Of a stretch of 64,000 nt of DNA, positions 1 through 9,058 are shown piece by piece. The notes under the pieces are model-generated. The model searched no databases and was not told the origin of the DNA. It was given only the letters and a program-made list of their open reading frames with translations. The stretch is from CAIYZT01 sp947461435 (GTDB lineage Bacteria; Pseudomonadota; Alphaproteobacteria; Rhodobacterales; Rhodobacteraceae). The DNA lies in NCBI GenBank assembly GCA_965284435.1, contig OZ260083.1:2976001-3040000 (forward strand), in the 5' to 3' direction. Within the stretch, counting starts at the first letter, position 1, and each line of letters begins with the position of its first letter. The translations under genes and the position numbers were made by a program.

Positions 1-812
1 GGCGCGATGTCTTCAAGAGATGGGCCTCTTTTATCGCGAGTAAGAAATAATGCGTCGGTTTCACGCAGGGCATCGCGGCCCTGACTTTGGCCCAGATAAC
101 GGCCCGTAATTTGGGGCAGACCTGTTACCGGATCCACGAATTGCACGACACCAGAACCAGAAATGCCCTGCCCAATCCCTTGGGCCATCGATTGCACAAC
201 CAGCCCCAGTGCTGCTTCTGCTGGTGCGCCCTTTGCCTGACGCAACAGCCGGGCAGAAGTGCCTTCCCAAGCACGCGCCATGGATCGCAAAACTTCTGAC
301 AGTTGGCGCGCCGGATCTTCGGGAAAAGTCTCTTCCATCTCGCGTTCATAATGGCGCAGCGCCTCTTTCAGCGCTTCGTCAGCTCGCTTTCCATTTTCAA
401 ACATATCGGGATCGAGTCGAGCAACGTGGGTGCTGTAACTTTGTACAAATCGAAGAAAAATGATATCCGCAGCTTCTTGACCGTGGACTTGCACAAGTGC
501 CGCGTGACGGGCCGCGTTCATGCCGATGTTCAAAATCGCCGCAGGACCGCCCCATTCTGGATTGGCAGGGCTGCACCGCACCGAGATCAAAGGGTCGGGG
601 CCAAAGTGCGAAAGGATGGTTGCCACATCAACCGTTTGGCCGCCGGCAATTGCACGAACTGTTGCAGCGGGCAGAGACACCGTCGTTGGCACGGGCAAAT
701 CAAGCCGGACCAATCGCTGCAGACATTTCGCGCACCAACCGTGAGTTTGCGGCGTGACGCTTGCCGTGGGCGTGATCAGCGTAAAGTCCAAAACGGGCTG
801 TGTTTTCTGCAC
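1..812 (-). CDS. PEP-binding / pyruvate phosphate dikinase-like protein, C-terminus beyond left edge
   Basis: An open frame on the minus strand runs off the left edge with no stop, so only about 270 N-terminal residues are visible. After the likely GTG start it reads through ITPTASVTPQTHG and AKCLQRLVRLDLPVPTTV. This matches the opening of the PPDK-like PEP-binding proteins that commonly follow glyS in Rhodobacteraceae. The later GGPAAILNIGMN resembles the PPDK nucleotide-binding N-domain. The phosphohistidine and PEP-binding parts would lie outside the window, so activity cannot be judged. The first in-frame stop upstream of the GTG is 15 codons away and no ATG lies between. The GTG has GAAGG a few bases ahead of it. 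It lies 145 bp downstream of glyS in the same direction and may be co-transcribed. Identity comes from recalled family pattern. Confidence 0.75.
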   Translation of the reverse strand, partial: MQKTQPVLDFTLITPTASVTPQTHGWCAKCLQRLVRLDLPVPTTVSLPAATVRAIAGGQTVDVATILSHFGPDPLISVRCSPANPEWGGPAAILNIGMNAARHAALVQVHGQEAADIIFLRFVQSYSTHVARLDPDMFENGKRADEALKEALRHYEREMEETFPEDPARQLSEVLRSMARAWEGTSARLLRQAKGAPAEAALGLVVQSMAQGIGQGISGSGVVQFVDPVTGLPQITGRYLGQSQGRDALRETDALFLTRDKRGPSLEDIA

Positions 813-957
813 TGCGGCACCTTCTGTTTGCGGTTGCAGGATACGCTCAATCCCAGATCACGCAAGAAAAACCAAATGGCAGAAAGACGTTATCCTACAA
901 GCGGCGGGCGCTAATGGGATACATGCCGTTCCACAAAAGGCGCCGCGGCCCAAAGCT

Positions 958-3171
958 TTATCCTTCGATCTTGGTCAGATCCGCCACCCCTGAGCAGATC
1001 GTGCGGATCCGACTGAGAAGGTTCAGCCGGTTGCGGCGGACAACTTGGTTGTCAGTGTTGATCTGCACGGCGGTAAAGAAGGCATCAATCGGGGCCCGCA
1101 GTTGGGCCATTGCCGCCATCGCGGCGGCAAAGTCTTCGGAGTTCATCGCTGGCACAATCTTTGCTTCTGCTTCGTCAAGGGCATCAAAAAGCGCCCTCTC
1201 TTCGGCTGTCTCGGCAAATTTCACGTCTGCGCCATAAGAATACTCCACACCGTCTTTTGCTTCAGCCTGCAACAGGATGGTCGTTGCCCGTTTGAACACG
1301 GAGATCAAATTCGGGCCATCTTCAGTCTTCAAGAATGCAGCAAGGGATTCCGCGCGGTTCACCAAAAGCGTAAAGTCACAGCTACCCGGCATTGAAAGAC
1401 AGGCATCAATCACGTCATGACGAATACCTTGATCTTTCAAATAAACCTTCAGCCGATCGTGGAAGAAATCGCGCAGGTCGTCGCTGACAGAGGGGTCATG
1501 ATCCCGAACCATGGCGAGCCAGCTTGGGGCCGCGCCCTCTGACTGTGCGATCAGGTTGCGGGTGGGCGCCCCATGAATGCCATGTTGTGCTGCCAGACCC
1601 AGAATTTCATCCAACAATTCAGGGTTCGAAGGAGCGAGTCCGATCTGATGCCGCAAGACGGCCGCATCAAGGGGCCGATCAATCGACACGCGAAACCCGT
1701 TTTCCAGCACCAATCGGATCACACCCAATGCCGCGCGGCGTAGCGCGTAGGGATCTTTCGACCCTGTGGGCTTTTCATCAATCGCCCAGAACCCCGTCAG
1801 GGTATCGATTTTCTCGGCCAGCGCTACGGCTACTGAAACCGGAGCCTTTGGCACACTGTCTTCGGGGCCCTTTGGCGCCCAATGGTCCCGGGCGGCCAGT
1901 GCGACCGCTTCGTTCATACCTGCAGCACGGGCATAGTACATGCCCATAAGCCCTTGAAGTTCAGGAAACTCCCCAACCATTGCGCTGCGCAAATCGGCTT
2001 TGGCGACACGTGCTGCCTCTACCGCCAAATCAAGATCTGCGCCGACGAGTGGGGCAATCTCGCGTGTCAAAGAAACGATCCGCGCCGCGCGATCCGCTTG
2101 GCTGCCGAGTTTGTTATGGAAGGTGACTGAGGCCAAACCGTCAAGCCATTCTCCCGTGCCTGCCTTGGCCACACGCAGGTCCTTGTCATAGAAGAATCGC
2201 GCGTCTGATAGCCGGGCATTAAGTACCTTCTGGTTGCCCTTCAGGATCGTCGCGCCCTGGTCAGCGGTTTCGGTATTGGCCACAGTGACAAAGCCTTCGA
2301 TCCTTCCATTGCGCGGGTTGCGCACCGAGAAGAATTTCTGGTGCTCTTTCATCGAGGTTTGCAAGACCTCTGGCGGCAAATGCAAGAAGGCCTCATCAAT
2401 CCTGCCCATCAGCGGCACAGGCCACTCAACCAGTCCGGCCACTTCGGCCAGTAACCCCTTGTCGTCGACAAGTTCGAGACCAGCGGCAAAAGCCAGATTA
2501 GTGGCTCCTTGCCAAATGGCCGCCGCCCGTTCGGCATGATCCAACACCACATAGGCCCGCTTCAGTTTCATGACGTAATCGTCAAATGACGACACTGGGA
2601 TACTACCCTTGGCCAGAAACCTGTGCCCTTGAGTAGTGTTTCCGGCTTTGATGCCATCCACGTTCAACGGAACGACGCGCGCACCATTTTCGTCCGTCAA
2701 CAAGCAGATGATCGAATGCAACGGCCTTACCCATCGCAAAGTGCCAACACCCCAGCGCATCGATTTCGGCCATGGAAACGTACGGATCGTCGCCTCCAAC
2801 ACCTCTGCCACGATCTCATCAGCCGTTCGTCCTGGCTTTTCGATGACGGCGAAATAAACCTGTGTTTTCTTGTCGTCCCGTATCTCAAGCTGATCCTTGC
2901 TTAGCCCGGTTGAGCGCAAGAAACCCTCGATCGCGGCAGCAGGCGCGTCCACGCGTGGGCCTTTGCGCTCTTCACGCACAGCGCGGCTTTCTGCGCTTAA
3001 GCCGTCTACCGAAAGGGCCAATCGCCGCGGCGTTGAATGGGCGCCGGCACTGGCATAGGTCAGCCCCGCATCCACCAGACCATCTGTGATCATCTTCTTC
3101 AGATCATCCCTTGCGCGGGCTTGCATGCGCGCCGGAATTTCTTCGGAAAAAAGTTCGATCAAAAGATCCAT
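958..3171 (-). CDS. glyS: Glycyl-tRNA synthetase beta subunit
   Basis: The 737-residue product begins MDLLIELFSEEIPARMQ, the standard opening of bacterial GlyS. Its length fits the family (about 690-750 residues). The beta subunit joins GlyQ in an alpha2beta2 enzyme that charges tRNA-Gly in the cytoplasm; it supplies tRNA recognition, including a C-terminal DALR-type anticodon-binding region. It starts 3 bp after the preceding minus-strand small membrane gene, so glyQ, that gene and glyS form a tight operon. No truncation or frameshift is seen. Confidence 0.97.
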   Translation of the reverse strand: MDLLIELFSEEIPARMQARARDDLKKMITDGLVDAGLTYASAGAHSTPRRLALSVDGLSAESRAVREERKGPRVDAPAAAIEGFLRSTGLSKDQLEIRDDKKTQVYFAVIEKPGRTADEIVAEVLEATIRTFPWPKSMRWGVGTLRWVRPLHSIICLLTDENGARVVPLNVDGIKAGNTTQGHRFLAKGSIPVSSFDDYVMKLKRAYVVLDHAERAAAIWQGATNLAFAAGLELVDDKGLLAEVAGLVEWPVPLMGRIDEAFLHLPPEVLQTSMKEHQKFFSVRNPRNGRIEGFVTVANTETADQGATILKGNQKVLNARLSDARFFYDKDLRVAKAGTGEWLDGLASVTFHNKLGSQADRAARIVSLTREIAPLVGADLDLAVEAARVAKADLRSAMVGEFPELQGLMGMYYARAAGMNEAVALAARDHWAPKGPEDSVPKAPVSVAVALAEKIDTLTGFWAIDEKPTGSKDPYALRRAALGVIRLVLENGFRVSIDRPLDAAVLRHQIGLAPSNPELLDEILGLAAQHGIHGAPTRNLIAQSEGAAPSWLAMVRDHDPSVSDDLRDFFHDRLKVYLKDQGIRHDVIDACLSMPGSCDFTLLVNRAESLAAFLKTEDGPNLISVFKRATTILLQAEAKDGVEYSYGADVKFAETAEERALFDALDEAEAKIVPAMNSEDFAAAMAAMAQLRAPIDAFFTAVQINTDNQVVRRNRLNLLSRIRTICSGVADLTKIEG

Positions 3172-3174
3172 GGT

Positions 3175-3651
3175 CTACTCCGCCGCATCAGGGGAAATCT
3201 GGTGCCAAGCATACGCTCGGCCATCGGGAAAGACCGCAACGACACGGTCGATTTGGGGGGCAATATTGGCCTCGGATAAAAAGGCGAGTGCCTCGCCCTT
3301 TTCAAGAGCTTCCCCAATCTTGGCTGCATCAAAACAGTCGAACCAAGAAGGGGCATTCAAGGGTTCAGCCCCTTCGTATACCTTATAGGTTTCGCTGAGC
3401 ATCGGCAGGCTCATCGGCGTGGTAAAGCAAGCCCGAAACCGTAAAGGCGAGCTATCGGCATCAATACCGGTAATGCCGTTGGCCGCGATAGGTTCGGGCA
3501 TACCCCCTTCAATCAGGGTCAGGCGTATTTCATCACCTTTTGGAAAGGCAACTTCTGTGTAAAAAGCATATTCCTGTAGCCAATACATGGCCAAGCCCGC
3601 GATCAGTCCAATCACCACCAAACCGCCCCCAACCACCTTACCTGCATTCAC
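3175..3651 (-). CDS. Small membrane-anchored protein between glyQ and glyS (DUF6446-like)
   Basis: The 158-residue protein starts with GTG and has one N-terminal membrane segment (about residues 6-25, VVGGGLVVIGLIAGLAMYW). The remainder is probably periplasmic and ends with RAYAWHQISPDAAE. Its GTGA start overlaps the glyQ stop, and glyS begins 3 bp after its stop, so it is translationally linked to both synthetase subunits. I recall this family (DUF6446) occupying the same place in many Rhodobacterales. Its function is unknown. The conserved sandwiching suggests co-expression but does not prove a role in glycylation. Confidence 0.85.
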   Translation of the reverse strand: MNAGKVVGGGLVVIGLIAGLAMYWLQEYAFYTEVAFPKGDEIRLTLIEGGMPEPIAANGITGIDADSSPLRFRACFTTPMSLPMLSETYKVYEGAEPLNAPSWFDCFDAAKIGEALEKGEALAFLSEANIAPQIDRVVAVFPDGRAYAWHQISPDAAE

Positions 3652-4586
3652 GCTCCCACCTCGGCATCTTGTCCGGCGTCCGTCAGCCGGAAGGCATCAG
3701 CACATTTCTTGGCAAGTGTCCGCACGCGGCCAATATAGGCTTGCCGCTCAGTCACTGAGATCACGCCGCGCGCATCCAACAGATTGAACAGGTGGCTCGC
3801 TTTGATGGTCTGGTCGTAAGCCGGATGCGCCATGATGATCCGCTTTCCAGATTTTGGGTCTTCCGGCGGAAAATCCAGCAATCGCTGACATTCGGCTTCG
3901 GCGTCCTCGAAATGGCGCAAGAGTTGGGCAGTATCTGCTCCGTCAAAATTATGGCGACTGTATTCTTCTTCTGTCTGACGAAAGATATCACCATAGGTCA
4001 ACGGGATAGGTGATTGCGGATCATTGAAGGGCATTGCCATGACGTGATCAACCCCCAGAACATACATCGCCAGACGTTCCAGACCATAAGTCAACTCACC
4101 GCTTACCGGCTTGCAATCATGGCCCCCGACTTGCTGAAAATAGGTGAACTGCGACACTTCCATCCCATCGCACCAAATTTCCCAACCAAGGCCCCAGGCC
4201 CCCAAAGTCGGGCTTTCCCAGTCGTCCTCGACAAACCGGATGTCATGCAACGCAGGATCAAGCCCGATGGCCGCCAACGACCCAAGGTACAAATCCTGTA
4301 AATCTGGCGGCGACGGTTTGATGATGACTTGATACTGATAGTAATGCTGCAAGCGATTTGGATTCTCGCCATAGCGCCCATCGGTCGGGCGCCGGGATGG
4401 CTGCACATAGGCCGCCGCCCAAGGCTTTGAGCCCAAGGACCGCAAGGTCGTTGCCGGATGAAATGTTCCAGCACCAACTTCCATATCATAGGGTTGCAAC
4501 ACGGCGCAGCCCTTGGCAGCCCAGTAATTTTGCAGCCGCAAGATGATCTCTTGAAAGCTTTTTGGCGTGGTCATTTTCTCGGACAT
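3648..4586 (-). CDS. glyQ: Glycyl-tRNA synthetase alpha subunit
   Basis: The 312-residue product has the GlyQ opening SFQEIILRLQNYWAAKGC followed by QPYDMEVGAGTFHPATTLR, which carries the class II catalytic core. GPEPW-type residues are replaced here by GSKPWAAAYVQPSRRPTDGRYGENPNRLQHYYQ-like sequence, as is normal for the family. The ATG start has GAGGG a few bases upstream. It is the first gene of a minus-strand operon with the small membrane gene and glyS. It diverges from the plus-strand protease-like gene, leaving about 157 bp (4587-4743) for both promoters. Confidence 0.97.
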   Translation of the reverse strand: MSEKMTTPKSFQEIILRLQNYWAAKGCAVLQPYDMEVGAGTFHPATTLRSLGSKPWAAAYVQPSRRPTDGRYGENPNRLQHYYQYQVIIKPSPPDLQDLYLGSLAAIGLDPALHDIRFVEDDWESPTLGAWGLGWEIWCDGMEVSQFTYFQQVGGHDCKPVSGELTYGLERLAMYVLGVDHVMAMPFNDPQSPIPLTYGDIFRQTEEEYSRHNFDGADTAQLLRHFEDAEAECQRLLDFPPEDPKSGKRIIMAHPAYDQTIKASHLFNLLDARGVISVTERQAYIGRVRTLAKKCADAFRLTDAGQDAEVGA

Positions 4587-4743
4587 GGCACCCTCGACAA
4601 TTGCGTTCCCTCCATAGGCAGTAGGGGCAAAAGGGTCAATGTAAGGTGCATGGAAAAGGGGGATGCATCGGCCGAATTAGTTGATATTCTGTGCCAATTG
4701 CCGCCCACTGAGGGCCATAATTTATCGGAGTTGAACCGTAGTC

Positions 4744-6492
4744 ATGCGTTTTTGGGCCAGTCTTGCCAGCTTCGTCACCATTCTATTTCTGCAATCGCTG
4801 CCCCTCGTCGCACAAGACGCGTCTTGGCTTCAGGTCGAAGCCCAACCCGACCTTGCCACAGCGGAGGAGCGTGCGCGTGCCTATTCAGCCTTGTTTCCCA
4901 ACGTTGAAGGCTATCAAACCGGGCAATGGTACGCGATCGTCCTTGGACCGATGAGCCGTGAAGACGCAGGCCAACAGCTTTTGACCCTTCGCAGAGAAAA
5001 CATGATTCCTCGAGACAGCTTTATTGCGGATGGATCGGCCTTTGGGCAGCAAATCTGGCCATTGATCTCAGGGGAAGGTTCAGAGACTGCGAAACCCGAA
5101 ACTGTGACGGAACTCACTCAGTCCGTTGAAACAGAGGTCGAAGCAATTCCTTTGGAGACCCTCGGCCAAGCGCGCGAGGCGGAAGACGCACTGACCAAAG
5201 AGGAAAAGAAAGCCTTACAAGAGGCGCTCGCCTGGTTTGGATTTTATGACGGCGCCATTGATGGGGCTTATGGGAAAGGCACACGCGGCTCTTTTGCCTC
5301 GTGGCAAGAAGCAAACGGATTTGAACCTACGGGTGTTTTGAGAACCACAGAAAGACAGCAACTTTTGGCCGCCGAGGCCGACGAAAAAGCCTTATACGGC
5401 TTTGCCTTGGTCAATGAGGCCGAATCTGGCATCGAGGCGACCCTTCCATTGGCACTTGTGGAATTCGAAGGGTACGAACCGCCCTTTGTTCAGTTCGCGC
5501 CGCGCCAAGCCGGAGGGCCGCGCTTGATGCTGATCTCGGAACCGGGAAATCGCGCCAGCCTTGCTGGACTTTATGATCTTTTGCAAAGCATGGAAACGGT
5601 GCCTGCAGCTTCGCCAGAAGCAGAGCCTGATCGGTCCTTGGGCGAAGACAGTTTTACGATCAATGCCGCATCGTCAACTTTGGCCACCTATGCTTGGGCA
5701 CGTGCGAAGGATGGTCAGGTAAAGGGGTTCATCTTAACTTGGACGCCCGAAAATTCTGATCAAATGGCCCGGATTGTCTCCGTCATGCAGTCAAGCTTTC
5801 GTTCGGTGGGCGATAAATCGCTTGATCCCGGCCTCGTGCCGCTTGACGACGCAGCCCGGCAAGGCCTGTTGACCGGGCTTATTCCTCGCAAACCCGGCTT
5901 TACGCGGTCCGGCTTTTACGTCAGTTCCGATGGGGCCATTCTTTCCCTTGGACGTGATTTGGACAGCTGTTCGGAAATCACAATCGACGGGGATTTGACC
6001 GTCGTCGTTGCTGCCTCAGATCCTTCATCAGGCGTGGCACTTTTGAAAACGTCACAACCTTTGGCGCCTGCCGAAATAGCAAACTTTGCGACGACCGACC
6101 CATCGCGTGGGACCGATATCATCGTGGCGGGTTATTCTTATGGCGACAAACTTCCCGCCCCGGTGTTGACTTACGGCCGCTTGGACGAGGCAACCGGTCT
6201 GTCGGGCGAAACAGGTATTCTCAGATTAAGCGCCAAAGTTCTGGAAGGGGATGAAGGGGGGCCCGTTTTGTCATCTACTGGGGCAGTTATCGGGCTAATG
6301 ACTGGGCCAAGCCGCGATGCCTCCAAAACCCTTCCAGCCGGCGTGGTCTTTTCGGCGGATGCCGCTGCATTGACTAAATTTCTGGAGTCACATGGGGTAT
6401 CTGCCGCGGCATTTGATGGCAATGCAAAGTCACCTGATGATTTGGCGAAATCTGCCCTTGGCATGACAATACGTTTGGACTGCTGGAAGTAG
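4744..6492 (+). CDS. Secreted peptidoglycan-binding, trypsin-like protein with degenerate active site
   Basis: A 582-residue secreted protein. Residues 1-23 form a signal peptide ending ...LPLVAQDA. Residues 28-110 resemble an SPOR-like segment (GYQTGQWYAIVLGPMSREDA). Residues about 155-205 are a peptidoglycan-binding type 1 domain (WFGFYDGAIDGAYGKGTRGSF). The C-terminal third, from about 395, has a trypsin-like fold signature ending in GDEGGPVLSSTGAVIGLMTG. The usual catalytic GDSGGP serine is Glu at residue 504, and I see no TAAHC-like histidine motif, so it is probably not an active protease. It likely acts at the periplasmic cell wall. A strong intrinsic terminator follows directly, so it appears to be a single-gene transcript. 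Confidence 0.8.
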   Translation: MRFWASLASFVTILFLQSLPLVAQDASWLQVEAQPDLATAEERARAYSALFPNVEGYQTGQWYAIVLGPMSREDAGQQLLTLRRENMIPRDSFIADGSAFGQQIWPLISGEGSETAKPETVTELTQSVETEVEAIPLETLGQAREAEDALTKEEKKALQEALAWFGFYDGAIDGAYGKGTRGSFASWQEANGFEPTGVLRTTERQQLLAAEADEKALYGFALVNEAESGIEATLPLALVEFEGYEPPFVQFAPRQAGGPRLMLISEPGNRASLAGLYDLLQSMETVPAASPEAEPDRSLGEDSFTINAASSTLATYAWARAKDGQVKGFILTWTPENSDQMARIVSVMQSSFRSVGDKSLDPGLVPLDDAARQGLLTGLIPRKPGFTRSGFYVSSDGAILSLGRDLDSCSEITIDGDLTVVVAASDPSSGVALLKTSQPLAPAEIANFATTDPSRGTDIIVAGYSYGDKLPAPVLTYGRLDEATGLSGETGILRLSAKVLEGDEGGPVLSSTGAVIGLMTGPSRDASKTLPAGVVFSADAAALTKFLESHGVSAAAFDGNAKSPDDLAKSALGMTIRLDCWK

Positions 6493-6521
6493 AAAAGGGC
6501 GCGAAAAACCCGCGCCCTTTT
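6493..6521 (+). terminator. Intrinsic terminator
   Basis: A perfect 11-bp stem (AAAAGGGCGCG / CGCGCCCTTTT) with a 7-nt loop begins right after the stop of the trypsin-like gene. A/T tracts on both sides let it work in both directions, so it may also serve the convergent folE2 transcript ending at 6584. Confidence 0.85.
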
Positions 6522-6583
6522 ACTTGTATGTCAACCAAACGGCCACCAGTAAGATGCCTTACTCTTGGGCCGAAATCGTTCTT

Positions 6584-7672
6584 TCAGCCCACGTGATACA
6601 GACTTGCAAATAGGCGAGGATCAAGACTTTCTGCTGCGAAGGTCTTGCCTTCGGTCAAGACCGATACGGCATCATGACTGTGCAAAGATTCTTGATGGCT
6701 CGCCACAATCCGGAAGTCACCGATACGCGGATCGGCCAAAAGCACCTTACAGAAACTGCGCGCTGCATCTTCCACGAATATTGGATTTGCCGCGTTCAAT
6801 TCGGCAAAGGCCTGTTCGTCTTCGCGCTTGACCATAACTTGCGTCTCTGTCGGCACGCCCGACCTTGCCAGTTCAATCAAGTCTTCAAACCAAAGGCACG
6901 GACCGTCCTTGACCTCCACCGAAATCCGCGCAACCGACCGCTGCGAATGCGGCGTGGCCAACTGACCGCGGGTCATTCGGGCATGCTCGGAAAGCTCTAA
7001 GGAACAGGGACAGGTGCTGGAATAGACAAAATCCAAGTGCATGATGCGCTTGCGCACCCCCGCTTGATCCACCAGCTCAAGGGCAATGTCATAGTACTGC
7101 CATCCACTCAATCCGGACCGAAGGCTGCCCACTTTCACCGGGAATGAGAACCGCATTTGGATGCGCGCGTCAAAACTGTTCAGGTCGCGCTGATAGTCTT
7201 CCAAGGCGTGCTCTATGACGCCGAAACTGAAATCACGCTCTGCATGGGCATAAAACGACCGCATGATGCGGCTCATGTTGATGCCTTTTTTCTCCGCCTC
7301 CAGTGAGACTGTGCCGGTGACGGATGTCTCAAGGGACAAGGGACCATTGTCGCGCGTCCGATATTTTATCGGCAGTCGAAAATTCGAAATTCCAACGTGT
7401 TGAATGGTCTGCTGCGCCCCGACAATCAGACTGGACGGCCCATTTTGCAGATCAGGAAGTGTGCCTTTATAATCCTCTGAGACAACAAAATCAGCAGGAT
7501 AGTCACGCGACATTATAGGATAGCCGCCACCAACCAACGAAGGTGCGCCGGGGTCGAGCGCGACAATTTCTGCTTCGCTGGCCCGAGTCGCCCACAGCTT
7601 CAAAAGCGCCAAAGCAGCTTCGGCTTCGGCCTTAGTTGGCTTTGTCATAGCATCAGACAGATGGATGTTCAT
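6584..7672 (-). CDS. folE2: GTP cyclohydrolase FolE2 (type IB)
   Basis: This 362-residue protein converts GTP to dihydroneopterin triphosphate, the first step of folate and queuosine-precursor synthesis. It belongs to the FolE2/GCYH-IB family, which works with metals other than zinc. Visible family marks are EKKGINMSR near residue 130 and STCPCSLELSEHA near 220, which holds the conserved active-site cysteine. I place the start at MNIHLSD, 13 codons inside the longest frame, because GGGGA precedes it and the length then matches the family. It follows metZ in the same direction, with a 122-bp spacer that holds a short hairpin. No zinc-dependent folE is present in this window. Confidence 0.93.
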   Translation of the reverse strand: MNIHLSDAMTKPTKAEAEAALALLKLWATRASEAEIVALDPGAPSLVGGGYPIMSRDYPADFVVSEDYKGTLPDLQNGPSSLIVGAQQTIQHVGISNFRLPIKYRTRDNGPLSLETSVTGTVSLEAEKKGINMSRIMRSFYAHAERDFSFGVIEHALEDYQRDLNSFDARIQMRFSFPVKVGSLRSGLSGWQYYDIALELVDQAGVRKRIMHLDFVYSSTCPCSLELSEHARMTRGQLATPHSQRSVARISVEVKDGPCLWFEDLIELARSGVPTETQVMVKREDEQAFAELNAANPIFVEDAARSFCKVLLADPRIGDFRIVASHQESLHSHDAVSVLTEGKTFAAESLDPRLFASLYHVG

Positions 7673-7700
7673 AGCGCGGTCCCCGTATTCTTTGGTCGCA

Positions 7701-7724
7701 AGAGGTGGCATTTAAGCCACCTCT
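7701..7724. repeat. Inverted repeat between metZ and folE2
   Basis: A perfect 9-bp stem (AGAGGTGGC / GCCACCTCT) with a 6-nt AT-rich loop. It lies 28 bp upstream of the folE2 start and downstream of metZ. No uridine run follows on either strand, so it is more likely a processing or stability hairpin than a full terminator. Confidence 0.45.
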
Positions 7725-7794
7725 TCCCTGACCCCAAGTCTTTTAACAAAAGATATACGTCACGAAGGCGACATCAGATCACCATTTGTGGCGA

Positions 7795-8979
7795 TTACAT
7801 CGCCGCAAGGGCAAATTTCAAATCGTCGACAAGATCTTGCGCATCTTCAAGCCCCACCGACAATCGGATAAGGCCCGGCGTAATTCCCAACGCATCTTTC
7901 TGATCTTGGGCAAGACGCTGGTGTGTGGTTGTCGCGGGATGCGTTGCGATGGATTTTGCATCGCCCAAGTTATTGGAAATCTTTATTATTTCTAACGCAT
8001 TGCAAAATTTGAAGGCCGCCTCTTTGCCTCCTTTGATATCAAAGGCAACCAAAGTGCCCCCAGATCCCATTTGCGCCATGGCCAAATCGTGTTGTGGATG
8101 GCTCTGGAGCCCCGGATAGACCACGCGCGACAGTCGCGGATCATCTGCCAGTGCCTCGGCAATAGTCAGCGCACTGTCTGCCATCGCCCGGCAGCGCAAA
8201 TCCAGCGTTGCCATGCCATTCAACATGATCCACGAGGTAAAGGGGCTCATCGCCGCGCCCGTATGCTTCAAGTAAGGCTCCGCCACCTTGCGAATGAATT
8301 CACGGGTTCCGCAAATCACACCGCCCAGCGCGCGACCCTGACCATCAACATGCTTGGTTGTCGAATAGACAACCACATCAGCGCCTTGTTCCACAGCTTT
8401 GGAAAAGATCGGCGTGGCAAAGACGTTATCGACCACAACCAACGCACCCACATCGTGGGCGATTCGCGACACGGCGCGAATATCGACCAACTCTAACGTC
8501 GGATTGGACATTGATTCAAAGAAGACTGCTTTCGTTGCTGGTGTCACCGCACCGCGCCATTGGTCAAGATCAGCACCATCCACGAAGGTCACTTTGACGC
8601 CATATCGGGTCAACACTTCCTCCAGTATGTACAAGCACGATCCGAACAAGGCCCGCGATGAGACGACATGGTCGCCTGCCCTCAACATCGAAGTCAGCGC
8701 ACCATTGACAGCAGCCATACCGCTGGCTGTCGCGAAAGCATCCTCTGTGCCTTCCAAAGCTGCAAGACGCTCCTCAAACATCCGCGTGGTGGGATTGCCG
8801 TACCGGGCATAGATAAATTCATCCTCACCCGCTTTGATGAACCGCGCCTCGGCGGCCTCAGCCGTTGGATAGACAAAACCCTGCGTCATGAAGATCGCCT
8901 CAGCCATCTCACCGTATTGGCTTCGGCGACTGCCTTCATGCACCAAGGCCGTGCGGGTTTTCCAAGTCTTCTTTGTCAT
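7795..8979 (-). CDS. metZ: O-succinylhomoserine (or O-acetylhomoserine) sulfhydrylase
   Basis: A 394-residue Cys/Met-metabolism PLP enzyme. It makes homocysteine directly from activated homoserine and sulfide in the cytoplasm. Visible marks include YARYGNPT (about 57-64), ATASGMAAV (about 83-91) and the PLP-binding STTKHVDGQGR with the lysine at residue 209. The whole-protein pattern (KTRTALVHEGSRRSQYGE, FVYPTAEAAEARF) matches MetZ rather than MetB or MetC. The leader carries a SAM-II riboswitch and an intrinsic terminator, so high SAM should reduce expression. The sequence just before the ATG shows no strong Shine-Dalgarno. The acyl substrate cannot be told from sequence alone. Confidence 0.93.
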   Translation of the reverse strand: MTKKTWKTRTALVHEGSRRSQYGEMAEAIFMTQGFVYPTAEAAEARFIKAGEDEFIYARYGNPTTRMFEERLAALEGTEDAFATASGMAAVNGALTSMLRAGDHVVSSRALFGSCLYILEEVLTRYGVKVTFVDGADLDQWRGAVTPATKAVFFESMSNPTLELVDIRAVSRIAHDVGALVVVDNVFATPIFSKAVEQGADVVVYSTTKHVDGQGRALGGVICGTREFIRKVAEPYLKHTGAAMSPFTSWIMLNGMATLDLRCRAMADSALTIAEALADDPRLSRVVYPGLQSHPQHDLAMAQMGSGGTLVAFDIKGGKEAAFKFCNALEIIKISNNLGDAKSIATHPATTTHQRLAQDQKDALGITPGLIRLSVGLEDAQDLVDDLKFALAAM

Positions 8980-9010
8980 CGCATCGCATCCAGTGCCGGC
9001 AGTCCGGCAA

Positions 9011-9045
9011 ATAAAAAAGCCCCGGAAAACCGAAGGTTCCGGGGC
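9011..9045 (-). terminator. Intrinsic terminator in the metZ leader
   Basis: On the minus strand a GC-rich hairpin (GCCCCGG...CCGGGGC, stem at 9019-9045) is followed by a run of six uridines. It sits between the SAM-II aptamer and the metZ start, 32-66 nt ahead of the ATG. That position is what a riboswitch acting by transcription attenuation would need. I could not identify a convincing antiterminator by eye. Confidence 0.8.
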
Positions 9046-9058
9046 ATAACATCCCTAA

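Noticed and set aside
303..914. Plus-strand frame of 203 codons near the left edge
   Set aside because: It lies opposite the PEP-binding protein, whose minus-strand translation matches a known family.
9019..9045. Terminator of the plus-strand hydrolase side
   Set aside because: The uridine run exists only on the minus strand, so it belongs to the metZ leader.
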